Of a DNA stretch of 64,000 nucleotides, positions 50,432 to 62,565 are shown in pieces; the stretch's first letter is position 1; every line of letters begins with the position of its first letter. Below the pieces are notes generated by a model. The model was not told the DNA's origin and did no database searches. It worked only from the letters and a program-made list of their open reading frames with translations. The stretch is from NCBI GenBank assembly GCA_021186555.1, contig JAJKFL010000005.1, positions 18,788,635-18,852,634 of the forward strand. The letters are read 5' to 3'. This DNA is from Reticulitermes speratus (taxonomy: Eukaryota > Arthropoda > Insecta > Blattodea > Rhinotermitidae). The translations under genes and the position numbers were made by a program.

Positions 50432-52078
50432 TGCACTTCATTGCATTTTAGCGGTATCTAACAATTTTGTGTAGTAATACACGGAATATACACAATATTG
50501 AGATGATAATTTTTTCATAGAAACCCTTCATTTAACGATAAGATTAAAGAAACATCTATCAGCAAAATTTGTATTTCAAATTATATGTATAAATACAGCC
50601 TTCTACGTTAAATATGTTCAATGTGTTCTCCTGCCTGCGAAGTGGCGTGTTGAAAAAATGAAATTCCTAATAAAATGTGCAGAGTTTATGAACAGATTGA
50701 AAACACATTTTCATTACAAATTGTCTTCCATATTATCAGTTGTAAGAGAGTTTGTGTTGTCCATCTGGATATATCCCCATGGTAGAAAGTAACATGATCC
50801 TGAATGAGGGGTTAGCTTATTAAATACAACCACATGTTTTCCCTCATATTCTGACAGGTGCTTGGGGAAAACCTGATACATCATCATTCTGGCAGTATTG
50901 GGAGTAGATAGTTCCGCTTGTGTTTGCGAGAATGGAGACACTGTGGACGTCTTTACTAATTGGTTAATTTAAATGAGATGCTCCCATTTCACGATCCATT
51001 GCCTCTGCCCTCCCAGCGCGTTGTGAGTGAATGATGCAGGCGTCAGTCCCAGACGATAAGCGCTAATTGACTTCCCCGGGTGCAGCTGATCGAGAAATAT
51101 CGACTGCTCGATATACTTTTCATATTCACTTCACGCGTGCGCATGTAGAAACAGATTTTGCGATTTGTCAGTAATGAGGTTTTGTAGACGCGCTGTTTCT
51201 CTCTCGTCAGCCTAATTCAAAATATGATAATCTGACGATGCCTAATAAAATTAACACAGTATTTGCGTAATGTGATAAAATAAATGTTATAGATTCATAT
51301 AACGTTCTCTGTAGAAGAAAGTAATTGACGCCACTTAATTCATGAATCATAATCAGCAAGTGATCTACCTAAATTTAGGATTACTCAGTGCAATGACAAT
51401 AGAATTTGTCAAGGGCTTCTTTGTAATGCAGTGAAACTACAAACGTACGAACTTCTAGAAGGACCAATGTATAACAGATGGAGATGAACCCACGAAGGTA
51501 TTTTAACGAAGTACGGCCTACTACAAAGGTACCTGGGGGAAAGACGGAGACATGTTTTATTATTTTAAATGAAAAGCACATACTACTTTAACGTTTAGCC
51601 TGAAAGAGACCAGAATTTTGCATACATTTATGGTTCAGTGCCATCAAATAAAACGCTTAACTTTGCTGGTATACAAAAGATAAAATATAACAGATTGACA
51701 ACTAACGTCGAGTATGCTTTAGACACAAGAAATTCTGTAGAAATTTGTGACTAGGACTCCCTTGTTGCAACAATATTAAATTTGTAATTTTTGATTATTT
51801 GAAAATAGTTCATATTCACACCGTTTCCAAAATTAACTCCGTTTTCCTCAGGTGCTTGTCATTATACTAAGAGATAACAATAAATCATTTACACGTTCAA
51901 ATTACTGTCCTTTACACAAAAGGAAATGTAGGCTTACTCGTATGACGTCACGTTGCTGTCTGTATTTCTGTGTCCTTCAAATTCTAACGTAACTGAGGGA
52001 ATAAAACTTGCTGCGACTGAAGGCGGTGTTATTACAGTGTACTTCGACAACATCAATTTTAATTTCCTATAAACAGTA
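50432..52078. other. AT-rich non-coding stretch
   Basis: No gene recognised. 50990-51130 is GC-richer but without a frame or RNA signature. Confidence 0.5.
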
Positions 52079-52338
52079 ATGCCGATACCAGTGTCCGCGC
52101 GGTTTAAGGCGTGGGTCTGCGGCCTTTCGCTTCCTGGGATTGTGGGTTCGAATCCCGCCAGTGGCATGGACTTCTGTCTCTTGCGAGTGTTGTGTGTTGT
52201 CAGGTAGAGGTCTCTGCGTCGGGCTGATCACTCGTCCAGAGGAGTCCTACCAGGTGTGGTGTGTCTGAATGTGATCGTGAAGCCTTGATAATGAGGAGGC
52301 CCTAGCCCACTAGGGGCTGTTGCGCCATTGAAAAAAAA
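52079..52338 (+). mobile_element. tRNA-derived SINE, main family, tail type 2
   Basis: It starts atgccgatacca, then box A region gcgcggtttaaggcgtgg and box B gtgggttcgaatccc. The body is as in the 41171 copy up to gaatgtgatcgtgaag. The 3' part is type 2: gaggaggccctagcccacta then ggggctgttgcgccattg and eight A residues. Only the copy at 61123-61383 shares this tail. A clear target duplication is not visible (aaacagtaat against aaacggtatt at best), so this insertion is older than the 53962 and 61123 copies. Confidence 0.9.
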
Positions 52339-53508
52339 CGGTATTAACAACATGGCAAACATACTAATTTCTTATGCCGGAAAGGTCCTACCTGTACTTA
52401 CTACAGGTTCCTTTAATGACATATTGTAGTAGACGAGAAATGTTTATTTGTTGAAGTAATATTTCCGTAAAATATAGAATAACACAAGGGGGCTATAAAA
52501 ATATTTCATCTTCAATTTGGTGGGGACAGCTAAGCAATTATTCGAGATCGGTATGTACAACTTTATTGCTGAGATAAACACAAAATTAGCTACACATGAA
52601 ATGTTATTTAGAAGTCGACAGTTTCAACATGGCGACATAAAAATGTTTGTGTTTTAGACCGACAAAAATATCCTACAGAATATTTGTTCTAAAGCAATAA
52701 CTTATTGAAAAATATAAAACATAAACAATAATAGTAACAAATGTTTAGTACTGTAAAATTATACTTTATGAAAGCAGCCCTCAATATTTATACTTAGATA
52801 TAATTTGTATTCCTTTTAAGTTTAGTGGTGGCAGTTTGAGTCGAAGTTGCGCCTATTCGATACAAAGGAAGTACGATAACGTCTAGGTTAGTGGTTGGCG
52901 TAGGTTCGAGACCCAAATTTTTTCTTAATGTTAAAATTAAGTAAGGTTAAATATAGCTTCTTAATCGTCTTAAGAGCGGAGACGAAACAAATGCCGAGAA
53001 GTCGTGTACATCAGACGTAAGTCAAACAAGTCACAATATAAACATAATATTTGCGTACTCTGAAGTTGTAACTGGAACTGCAAAGAAGATCCTCTTTCCC
53101 CAAACGCATACCCTGAGATCCTTCCATGCAGTAACGAAGCATAAAATTCGAAGAATGGTTCGATTAAGCGAAGACTTGAATGGAAGCCCACAAGCAGCGA
53201 GAAAGAGACGAAGAACTATTTGAATATCTGAATCACAATCTACGACTTCATTTGAATTACATTAGACCCATCGCCGGTATATTGAGGGTTTTGAAGGTTA
53301 CTGCTCCTTTTATTCATTTCTACAACACAGAATATGGTATTTTTGTTTAATGTTTCACACTTGTTTAAATTTGCATTTTTTACAATTCTATATTATTTAT
53401 TCTGATTTATTAAAATTCACTTCAGATATTTAATATATAGCACGCGATATCCTTTTAGTAGTTTTAGAACAGGCATAATTAATTAAACTTAGCTCATTTT
53501 AATCTGTT

Positions 53509-53546
<38 letters not shown>

Positions 53547-53947
53547 GTATAAATACATGCCTTTGCAAGACATTTAAAGTTGATTGAAATATTTTGGGTT
53601 GTTTTGCTGTGTCGACGGTTAATAGTTATGTTACCGCCCAAGGAGATTCATTTTGGACTAGGTGACACTGAAAATGAAGGCCCTACAATCTGTCGAAACC
53701 TCCGTAATTATACCCTATTTATCACGGCTTAATATTCAAGAAGAACTGAATCTGAAGCAACAAGGCAGTGAGCATTTCAAGTCCCCCATTTTAAGCAGTT
53801 ATCATGTATCACATATATCTTAGAATTAATTAATTTCTGCTACTAGAGCTTGATTTTTATTAACCATTTTTCTGAAATCAAAATCACATAAAGCAAAATA
53901 TATTTTGTATATTTATATGATTTATTGGCAATTAAAATTGCTACTTT
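52339..53947. other. AT-rich stretch; tRNA-like scrap at about 52880-52915 and a TG repeat
   Basis: At 52883-52915 aggttagtggttggcg (box-A-like) is followed directly by taggttcgagaccc (box B GGTTCGANNCC), as if a tRNA-like head had lost its middle. (TG)n lies at 53511-53543. No gene recognised. Confidence 0.4.
53511..53543. repeat. TG dinucleotide microsatellite
   Basis: An uninterrupted (TG)n run of about 30 bases. Confidence 0.95.
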
Positions 53948-53961
53948 ATGACTTCTCAAGA

Positions 53962-54214
53962 ACCGATCCAATGGCCGTGCGGTCTAAGGCGTGGGTCTGC
54001 GGCCGCTCGCTTACTAGGATTGTGGGTTCGAATCCCACCGGGGGCATGAATGTTTGTCTCTTGTGAGTGTTGTGTTGTTGTCAGGTAGAGCCGATCCCTC
54101 GTCCAGAGGAGTCCTACCGACTGTGGTGTGTCTTTCAGTGTGATCAAAAGGAATTAACAACCTCGACACTGAAACGGGAAACCGGAGTAGGTAAAAGAGG
54201 ACGACTAAAAAAAA
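53962..54214 (+). mobile_element. tRNA-derived SINE, main family, tail type 1, recent
   Basis: It starts accgatccaatggccgtgcg, with box A ggtctaaggcgtgggtctgc and box B gtgggttcgaatccc. Body and tail are as in the 41171 copy (cgacactgaaacggga ... cgactaaaaaaaaa). A perfect 14-bp target duplication atgacttctcaaga flanks it (53948-53961 and 54215-54228). Relative to 41171 it has lost about 14 bases between two gag triplets in 'gtagag|gcctctgcgtcgag|ccgatcc'. A TTAG run (54227-54247) follows. Confidence 0.95.
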
Positions 54215-54226
54215 ATGACTTCTCAA

Positions 54227-54247
54227 GAGTTAGTTAGTTAGTTAGTT
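54227..54247. repeat. TTAG microsatellite
   Basis: About five gtta/ttag units immediately after the 3' target duplication of the SINE. Confidence 0.85.
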
Positions 54248-56069
54248 ACTTCATTGCAAGAGATATACATACCATTTTACTTCATAATATACCTTCAGTC
54301 ACATTCCTTCACCACTACAGCAGACCGCCACCTTTCTCCATGTATTTTTTAAATCTGTAAAAATATGTATTTCAAAGTGATGTAAAAACATACTATTACA
54401 ACCCAAATCTTGGTTATAGGTTTAGACCAGTATAATGTCATTATACTTCCGATCTATCCCGTCGACCTGAACAGATGTTTGTAAAGTGGTAACTGCTTTA
54501 ATCAATTTTTCACCGAAGCGTCGATGAAGTATATTGATTATTCTGATTATTATTTTGAGTTCTTCGATTCGTGGATTTTCTGTGCATGATTTTTGTATTG
54601 AGAGCGGTAATGAGGTGTGTTGCCTGGATACAGAGTGCGATTTCACATGCCTGAATGTACGTTTACTTCCAATTATGCAGACGGTGGCGTCTTAGTGACT
54701 AGAATTCCAGATCAGTGTATATGATATTCTTGGTTGTAATCTCTATTGGCACAGGGCGTCTTGCATTGCATTTCGAGTGCCTATTGGTTCGTCCAGGGAA
54801 ATTCTGAGATAGGTATCATTACAAATTTATGTTTGATATTTGTCATGTGATCTTTCACTCTTCATTGTGTATGTAGTTGTGTTCTCTTCTTCTTCTTCTC
54901 TTATTCAACTTCAAGTATGATGTACTGCAAGCAAGTTATGATCTTAAAATTTTTTGAAACTAATCCTGTCATTTACTTTTGTGTCTTTCAAAGTCTTCGC
55001 TTCCTTTCATATTATATAAGCAGCTGCTGATTTTGATATTCGCATCTTTAGTTCCATTTACACCTTGTTTGCAGTTTAGTTTACATTTATTCCTTCTAAA
55101 TTAACAGATTTTATCATATTTTTCAGCTAGTGGCAGTCTCTTACCTGTTGTCCATCTAACTTCTCAAAAACGTAGTTTTATGATATCACCACCCTCTGCG
55201 TGCGTGCATGTGTGCGTGCGTGCTTGCGTACTTCTATGTGTGTCCGCTCTCATTTAAACATTTGCTCAATTTGACCAGTTTGTACGAAACTTGGTGTGTT
55301 ATGCCGTCGGAACTTCCCAACTTTGTGCAGTATTTTTAATTTCATTGTTGCCTATTAGCAACGCGGTGGACACACAGGCTTGTGATTTCGGATTGGCATT
55401 AATGTCTATTATATTTGGGGCCCTGAAATTTACTACAGTAATGGATCCTGAAAAAAAAATATGCAACATTTTAGTGGAAGTGGTATTGTAGAATATACAA
55501 TAACAACATGCCTGCCGTGTGAACATTGTATTTATTTTTTGTTTGATTGCAATATTAATCACACACTTGAACTTGGCTTTTCAGAGTTGCTACGAAGATC
55601 GATTATAAACACAGTACATCTACAGGCCAGGTCTGAAAATTTGTAAGTCAAGGCTTATAACCATGGCGGTGATGCGAAATTTTGTTTTTATGTGAGATGA
55701 ATTTAACCTGGACAAAACAAATAGGGCCTACCCAGGCAACGCTTTCTTCAAAAACTAAAGCGACAGTAGAAATACTAAAAGCATGTAGGAATAAAACCTA
55801 TGACTATATAAAAATAGGCTTTGTGAGTTATACTCGGATTTGCTTGTTTCATTTAATATTTTGCCTCATAAAATTATACTTCTGTCAGTGGCGTGTTTCA
55901 TTGTATTGTTGAAGCGGATTGAGAATATGACTTTTGGAACTGCAGCTCCGTAACAGGTCCATTGTGTGTGTCATGTGAATGAATATGGAGTACTGGAAAA
56001 TGATCACTGAGAAATTAAAACCGAAGTAGTTGGAGAGGACCCGTTCCACTACAATTTCTCCAAATTAAA
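54248..56069. other. AT-rich non-coding stretch
   Basis: No gene recognised. A TTC run lies near 54885-54900 and a GTGC-rich patch at 55197-55245. The antisense open frames at 55291-55562 lack family resemblance. Confidence 0.5.
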
Positions 56070-56145
56070 CCCCGCTTGGCTGCTCTGAGATCGAAACCGG
56101 ATGTACGTGTTAGAAGATGGAGACTAGCCGCCCTAGCTATGAAAC
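56070..56145 (-). repeat. possible tRNA-derived SINE relic
   Basis: On the minus strand atagctagggcggctagtct resembles a box A region, and ccggtttcgatctcagag a degenerate box B about 35 bases later. No tail is evident. Confidence 0.35.
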
Positions 56146-57647
56146 TACCTAAAAACGACGTAACAAGTGAGCTATAATGTCTGCAGCGTCTATTCGTTTT
56201 GCTTTCGTTACTGATGTATAAATAGTGAGTGGGTTAAGACTGAAAACAGGATGTAGTAATATAGTGAAATTAGTACCCTGAAGTTCGGCTGAAGTTACTG
56301 AGAAAAACATTGAATGTCTCAGTAATTAAACCGGTTAATGGCGTTCCAAGAGCAATGGCACTATTCATTCAATATGAAATTTAGGTCGCAAATTTCAAAC
56401 GCCGATTCTCGAGCCAGTATTTCGGCACTGTCACTGTTAATGGACTTTTAGAAAACTAAGTTCACGTACTGACGATATTGTAAAACACGGAAAGTTAAAT
56501 AGGCACTTGAGAATTAGTTTCATTACTTCACATAACAGTGTAATAAATAGCTGTATTAGATTTGTGGAATTTAAAATTAATGAATACTAACAATTTGGTA
56601 TTAGGACCTTGGCAAACGCAAACTGGCACACTAATGAATAATAAACACGGTTCTTGAAGTGAATTTGAGGTCAATGAATGGGAAAGTAAATTGAAACTTA
56701 CTGTATCCTTGCGAAGCAAAAGACATATTAAAACAAAACTGTCATTTCCTTTCGGTCTCGTAGTTTAACCTACATTTTCATTCACGATTTGAATTTCAAT
56801 ATCGTGTGAAGGATCACACCGTACACGAAGTCACAGCCCCTTACTGAACGCAAGACATAAATTGAAAATTGGTTTTCGAAGTATATTTTAGTGCAGTTGT
56901 TAGGAAGTCTGATTTTATATCCACGGATTCAACCATAGGTAAGTGAATAATTCTAATATATATATACACACGTATGTGTACATACGTACGTATGTGTGTG
57001 TGTGTGCGTACACACGTATAGTTCTCTATACACTAATAACCTTCACGTTGTCGTATTAACATTTCTTAAATGTTAATGTCGCAATGTGTAACGTTGTATT
57101 CCATGAGATCATTTATTGGTCGTCTTAAATTGCAACAAAATTAATATGAATATCTTTAACCCTCGGTTCGCCCAACATACTTGCTCACCTTGAGGAACAT
57201 ATTTTTTTAATAACCTGTTAATTTAGACACATACACTCCACGTGCTCTTACTTGTTGCATATACAATACATAGGATGTTATTGAAGTACTTTAATATTTC
57301 TTCTCATTGTGTACTTATAATCTGAGTAAATGAGAATTGATGGTCACTGTTATACATATCGTAAAATATATACAAATTATACATTCTGTACTCTGTTATA
57401 TATACTACCCATGTTGCTCGTAATACAAACATATTTTTCCTCGAAGTGTTAATAATTTCTTTAAGAGGAGACGTTTTAAAACACTCTTTCCTTTTCATTT
57501 TCAATTTTGTAGTTTCTGTTACGTTCTTCCTGAACTATTTACTGTAATTCCTTGCTCTGTATTTGTGTCGTGATTAATTTGGACTGATAAAACTATGAAA
57601 TGCTTCGATTATTCTTTCGTTTTATTATTCTGCAATCAAACGAAGCT
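56146..57647. other. AT-rich non-coding stretch
   Basis: No gene recognised. A mixed TA/CA/GT microsatellite lies at 56957-57020. Confidence 0.5.
56957..57020. repeat. compound TA/CA/GT microsatellite
   Basis: The sequence atatatacacacgtatgtgt continues as alternating purine-pyrimidine sequence through a GT run. Confidence 0.9.
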
Positions 57648-57685
57648 TCTGAAAAAGGGAAACCGTACTCGAAACATATAGAGCG
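57648..57685 (+). repeat. Penelope-type terminal signature, weak
   Basis: cttctgaaaaagggaaaccg is followed by tactcgaaacatatagag, with the same order as the other copies but with a changed first core. Confidence 0.3.
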
Positions 57686-59569
57686 AATGGAGGAATAAAA
57701 ATTATTAAAAATAACGATATCAATGTTGGTTTATTGAAGGTCGCTAATAGGAACGTCATAGCTTTACCTACGTATATGATGAGAAAGTCCCAAACAACAA
57801 AACTAATAGCGGAGCTCTTTCTTGTATTGAAGTGTAATGCAAGTATTTACTTTAGTACTTTGGGTAATGGAACAGAGAAAATAGGAATATATTGCCGACA
57901 TTTTTTAAATCCATTCTGCATAAGTGTCTCCTTGAAGTAGCAGAGAGCACGGTTTTTAAATCACCTGAAATGCAGTCCACATACTGTGCACAAACACCAA
58001 AACGCAATCTTCAATATCACCACCACCACTACCAACATCAAAACCACCGCCGCCGACGCCGCCGCCAACAACAACAACAACAACAGTTTTAATTAGTTGC
58101 TTATTTACGCGCTGACTCAACAGCCTAATAGCCGATTACAAATCAGAATAATTATTAGCATTAAAATAATAATTATTTTTTTTGTTAAATTTGAAACTTG
58201 CGAGTTTTAAAGTAGTTCGTTGATACTGTTATTAGTCAGGCATTTATAAGTGGTGAATGATGTGAGGCGGCTATGTAGATCATAATGAGGTGAGGAGCTG
58301 CTTGTTACCGTAACTAGACGTTCTGGAATGGAATGTAGTAGCTGTGGCCTGTTTCGAGGTACACTCCAGTATTCTTGTGGAACCATCCAGAAAATCAAAG
58401 CCAAACTTCAAACATGATATCCGTTGGCCCAGTCTAAATACGAAACTCTTAACTCTGGACTTGTTAGCAATAGTCCTCTCTATTCGATGTAACAGGAAGA
58501 GGAAAAATTTTAATTATTGTCAGAGAAATGCTGACGGAGTGTACACTTGAATGTAATGAAGCAATTCCCATTGGCCTATCTCACTCTAGAATGGACGGCA
58601 AAGATTTTAAAATTTTACCTTTGCAGATTACTTCGGAGTCTCTGATGATCATGAAGTCTATCTGAGTGTGTGCCAGGACCATCATGTCTTGGAGACACAT
58701 TTCTAAGCTCTCAGCTTATTACTTCAGATCAAGTTCTTAAGTACTCATTAAACTATTTGGATGAGGGGGGGGGAGGCGTGTAATGAAGCAGCGTGGTAGG
58801 GATAGGTTTTCGTAACCTTAAGGCTGGATCGTACAGGGGTAACTTATTCTCGATCTTATCACCATTAAGCTCGATTCCTCCCCCACGTCTCTTCAAGGCA
58901 AGGGGTAAACACTTCACAACAGCTGGTTTTGCTTCCCTGCCTGTTTGATATACAGCGAGACTGTCGGAATGACACTACCTCGTTAGGTGTAGGTATGAGT
59001 AGGCATCCTTGAAACATATAATTACATTTTTTAGTCTTTTACCCTTTCATCTACTGCCCAGAATGTACATAGAATAGTTGTGTGTGTAGGAAATTCCAAT
59101 TGAAGTTAAGAGAAATAAAGTTGTGTTAAATACTTCAGGAATTTAGTTTTCAAGTATGCGATGCACAAACCTCAAATGGATTTACACAGACTGTGCCACG
59201 TTGCTATAACAACATTGCTTATGGGGTTAAAAGCTCGACACTCTCTATTCTACGAAGCAATGCTGTCAAATTTTCCAAATAAATGAAAAATTCAGCTCTT
59301 TTAGCTGCTGAATATCTAGCAGAAATGACAGAACTATGAAGAAGAAACTACATGGAGCCTACGTCTTTCACGGTAATATACGTCTTCTACCAAATGAAAA
59401 TTACAGGAGAGTTTATATTATTATTATTATTTTATTATAAGCAGAAAGAGAGAATATCAGTTCATATCATACGTACAGCCTGTCACGTTAGTAAAGGCCT
59501 TTAAAGAATTCTGTTATATTTTAATGGAGGATTCTGATACTTTGCGTACTGCTTATCGACTCAGGCCAA
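57686..59569. other. AT-rich stretch with a triplet repeat
   Basis: No gene recognised. The triplet-rich segment 58016-58090 and a G-run at 58766-58775 are the only notable items. The 66-codon frame ending in a polyGln-like run at 58092 is produced by the triplet repeat. Confidence 0.5.
58016..58090. repeat. compound CAC/CGC/CAA triplet repeat
   Basis: caccaccaccac grades into ccgccgccgacgccgccgcc and then caacaacaacaacaacaac. It ends just before an AT-rich stretch. Confidence 0.92.
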
Positions 59570-59615
59570 GATTTCCACAATGTTTCAAAACCTGGATTTG
59601 TTTCCGTCTTCAGGC
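59570..59615 (-). repeat. Penelope-type terminal signature, isolated
   Basis: On the minus strand cctgaagacggaaacaaatc is followed by ggttttgaaacattgtgg. Confidence 0.4.
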
Positions 59616-60848
59616 GAATAGGAGAGATTAAGTAACTACTCTGGTTGGACCCTTGGCAACCTAATCTGTATCCCTGAGCAATTATAGAGAATAAAACTTC
59701 CTAACGGGCCGAACACTATACATTGTGCCTCGCTTCTAGATCTAGTCTCTGAAACGCTGTGTTTCTTGAAGCCTGAGGCAATGAGTGAAACGAATGTATT
59801 TGTCACTTAATAATGGAGAATTGTACCACCAGGGTATAAGTGTTTAGGAAAGCAGTATAAATATGTTTAAATTCCGGGTAGGCTTAGGTGTAAATGAGGT
59901 CTTAAAGGGGTAAAATATAAAAGGTCTCAATGGACACGCTGTTAAAGCTGTACAAGATAGTGTTTATTATGTCATTAATGCTCAGCTGCAAAACTTGAGC
60001 CCTATGGGGAAATTACAAGACGAAATTGTGGAAGTGGAGTAAATTTCTTGAGCAGACTTGCGGGTTACGAACTTGTAACACGGAGACAAAGTGAGAAATC
60101 AGAGGAGGACTGAAATTTGCAGCATCTGTAAAACAACTTAACTACATAGAACAAACTGAAAAAATCATGTATTGAGAAGGCCTGACAACGGCTCAGCTGA
60201 AACTTAGTGGAACCTCAAGCCAAAGAAGGTGCCGTGTAGTTGGGAGACCGAGGATGAGATAAGGAAGTAAATGTAAACCTTTTGAACTCATTGGTTGCTA
60301 TATGCCCCACCTGCTTCGACGTAACGGAATTCTGTATTCTGCCCACAGTGTGCATTTATGCGTTTCTTACGATTCTTACAACACACAGCGATTATTTTTA
60401 AAATATTAACCGATTTCTCTTTATTGCAGATACTAACTGTACCTTTGAATGCAATGTGAATCCGCATTTGTCTTCAGAGGTACAACAAGTTGGGGATAGT
60501 AAAAATGGACGTAGCTCTTGTAGCTGTTTATGTGTTTTATTTGTTTCAAGAATCTTATAGAGCGGCCCTCAAACCAAGTTTCGCAAACAGCTCATAAAAT
60601 TACAAATTAGAGCCTGAAATTTTACTACCAAGCTCATTTTTTTAAATTCAACGTGTATCAGTCGGTCATATATGGAACTGTACTAAATTCACTAACATCT
60701 TAGTGTTTTACTACCATGTAGATTTTCGTTGCGGTACTGTAGCTTATGATAATATGTAGTCTAGAATACGGTTACCAACATTCTGAAGGAAACTGCTACT
60801 TTATCTTCAGAATAAATTTACGAGATATAATGTTTTATCAGCAGTGCT
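59616..60848. other. AT-rich non-coding stretch
   Basis: Nothing recognised. Confidence 0.5.
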
Positions 60849-61085
60849 GCTGAAGATTCAGATCTTCTGAAATATTATGCCTGCGATGTTCCGAAACGTG
60901 TGTAACTATTTAAGACTTGACACGGTGTGACGTCCCAGAACACATGGATTTTCAGTTTATACTACTTCTATTAATGCTTCTGAAGAACTTTCTATTTCTA
61001 TATTTAGGTTTCACTTTAGTTACCCTGCTTACCCTTAAGAAGGGAGAAGTATGTGCCTTCGAAACATTCCTAACTACCTACCACA
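60849..61085 (+). repeat. two consecutive Penelope-type terminal signatures
   Basis: The first, at 60849-60920, reads gctgaagattcagatcttc with gttccgaaacgtgtgtaac. The second, at 61031-61085, reads cttaagaagggagaagtatg with tgccttcgaaacattcctaa and ctacctaccacaca. In the second, aagg and cctt can pair between the two core parts. Both point the same way, about 180 bases apart, as expected of tandem or truncated Penelope-like ends. No coding part is seen between them. Confidence 0.5.
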
Positions 61086-61122
61086 CAGCATGGTATATTA
61101 GCCTATTCTTTCTGCTCTATTT

Positions 61123-61383
61123 TTTTTTCCAATGGCTCGACAGCCCCTTGAGGGCCTAGGCCGCCTCATTTTTCGAGGCTTCACGATCACACTTTTAGAC
61201 ACACCACAGTCGGTAGGACTCCTCTGGACGAGGGACCAGCTCGTCGCAGAGACCTCTACCTGACAACACACAACACTCACAAGAGACAGACATCCATGCC
61301 CCCGGTGGGATTCGAACCCACAATCCTAGTGAGCGAGCGGCCGCAGACCCACGCCTTAGACCGCACTGCCACTGGGATCGGCA
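61123..61383 (-). mobile_element. tRNA-derived SINE, main family, tail type 2, recent
   Basis: On the minus strand it starts atgccgatcccagtggcagt, with box A ggtctaaggcgtgggtctgc and box B gtgggttcgaatccc. Body is as in the other copies, then tail type 2 (gaagcctcgaaaaatgagg, cggcctaggccctcaagggg, ccattgg) and an A-run (T on the plus strand at 61121-61128). A perfect 13-bp target duplication ttctgctctattt flanks it (61110-61122 and 61384-61396). This is the best full-length representative of tail type 2. Confidence 0.95.
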
Positions 61384-61429
61384 TTCTGCTCTATTTAGAG
61401 TGCCTGTGATTGTAGGTAGTGCTAACAAA

Positions 61430-61555
61430 ATAGTTTGGTATAGCGGTAACAGTGCAGTTCTATTTGTCAGGTCCAGTGTTTGAATCCCAGCAACTTTACC
61501 GAACGCCTGACTGGGATTCTGTGTGGATATCCTCAGCCCCACGAGGTAAGTGCCA
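61430..61555 (+). repeat. tRNA-derived SINE relic (same type as 32170)
   Basis: Box A is ttggtatagcggtaacag. About 35 bases later gtgtttgaatcccag is box B. The body contains gcctgactgggattctgtgt and ggatatcctcagcccc. No tail or duplication is visible. It lies directly downstream of the younger SINE at 61123-61383. Confidence 0.6.
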
Positions 61556-62210
61556 ATTCAATATATAATCACACTTCGATATTTGTCGTTGCTCATTATC
61601 ATTAGACTGTGTGTAAACTTTACAACTGGAACAACGTCCTTACGTAGCGTGATCATTAATAGCGAGTAACAAGTAGCTTTGTATCCTCTTATATATTACA
61701 GACGATGACAAATTTCCAGATATCAAATGCACATTTTCGACGAGCTAATTTAAGAATAATTTTTTACGAAGCCCCTCTTTTCATACTATTCGACGGAAGG
61801 AGCCAGAAGTGGATATTGCACAAAACAGACTACATTGATATAGTGTTATATCATGTCATTATTTGTGTCTTTGTCACAGAGAAGTGGCTTGCCGTTTATA
61901 GTGGGGAGCACAGAGTGTAAGGCAATATATCTTGCTCCTGTCAAAATGTAATTAATTGCTATAGGTCAGCATGAATTAAATTCATCCGTATTTTCATGTA
62001 GTTTATGTAGTACAGTAGGATCATTGTTTCATTGTTGTTACCGTTCTGGAAATGCACATCCTAAGTGTAAATGTGTATTAGAATTGTTAACGAACAGATA
62101 TCTGTAGAAAATCCACAGTGCAGTATTTATTACCTTTTACCTCAGTGGTATGAACTATGGAATAGCCTACTTAGTTCTTACTCTGCGAAGTAGCTTATAA
62201 TGTTTTAAGA
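61556..62210. other. AT-rich non-coding stretch
   Basis: Nothing recognised. Confidence 0.5.
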
Positions 62211-62331
62211 GTTAAAATGCAGTGGATACTCTATGTATCACTCTGTTTTATATTAAAATACATTTGTTGCTTTATGTGCCACTGTGTTTTTTTTTATTAA
62301 AATACAGTGGCTGCTCTATGTATGCATGTAA
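62211..62331. repeat. three diverged tandem copies of a ~45-bp unit
   Basis: The unit ttaaaatacagtgg..gctct then atgtatcactgtgtttt recurs at about 62211, 62252 and 62297, with differences and a T-run in the third spacer. Confidence 0.7.
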
Positions 62332-62565
62332 TACGAAAAGAACGTAAATATTTTCCATGTGGGTTTCATACGAGTCTCTGAACGAAATATATCCCTGAAC
62401 GACATTAACATTTCAACGTCTGTTATCGAAACACTTATTTTGTGTAAGGAAGACATTTCTAATATTATTTTGATTAATTTAATTTTTCATAGGCTTTATA
62501 GTAGAGATTTATTTCAAAATGCACCTCTTACTCATTCCTATTTATGTGAAGTATTTACTCCGAAA

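Noticed and set aside
61195-61542. Minus-strand open frame of 115 codons
   Set aside because: It runs through an old SINE and then a young SINE; SINEs do not encode protein.
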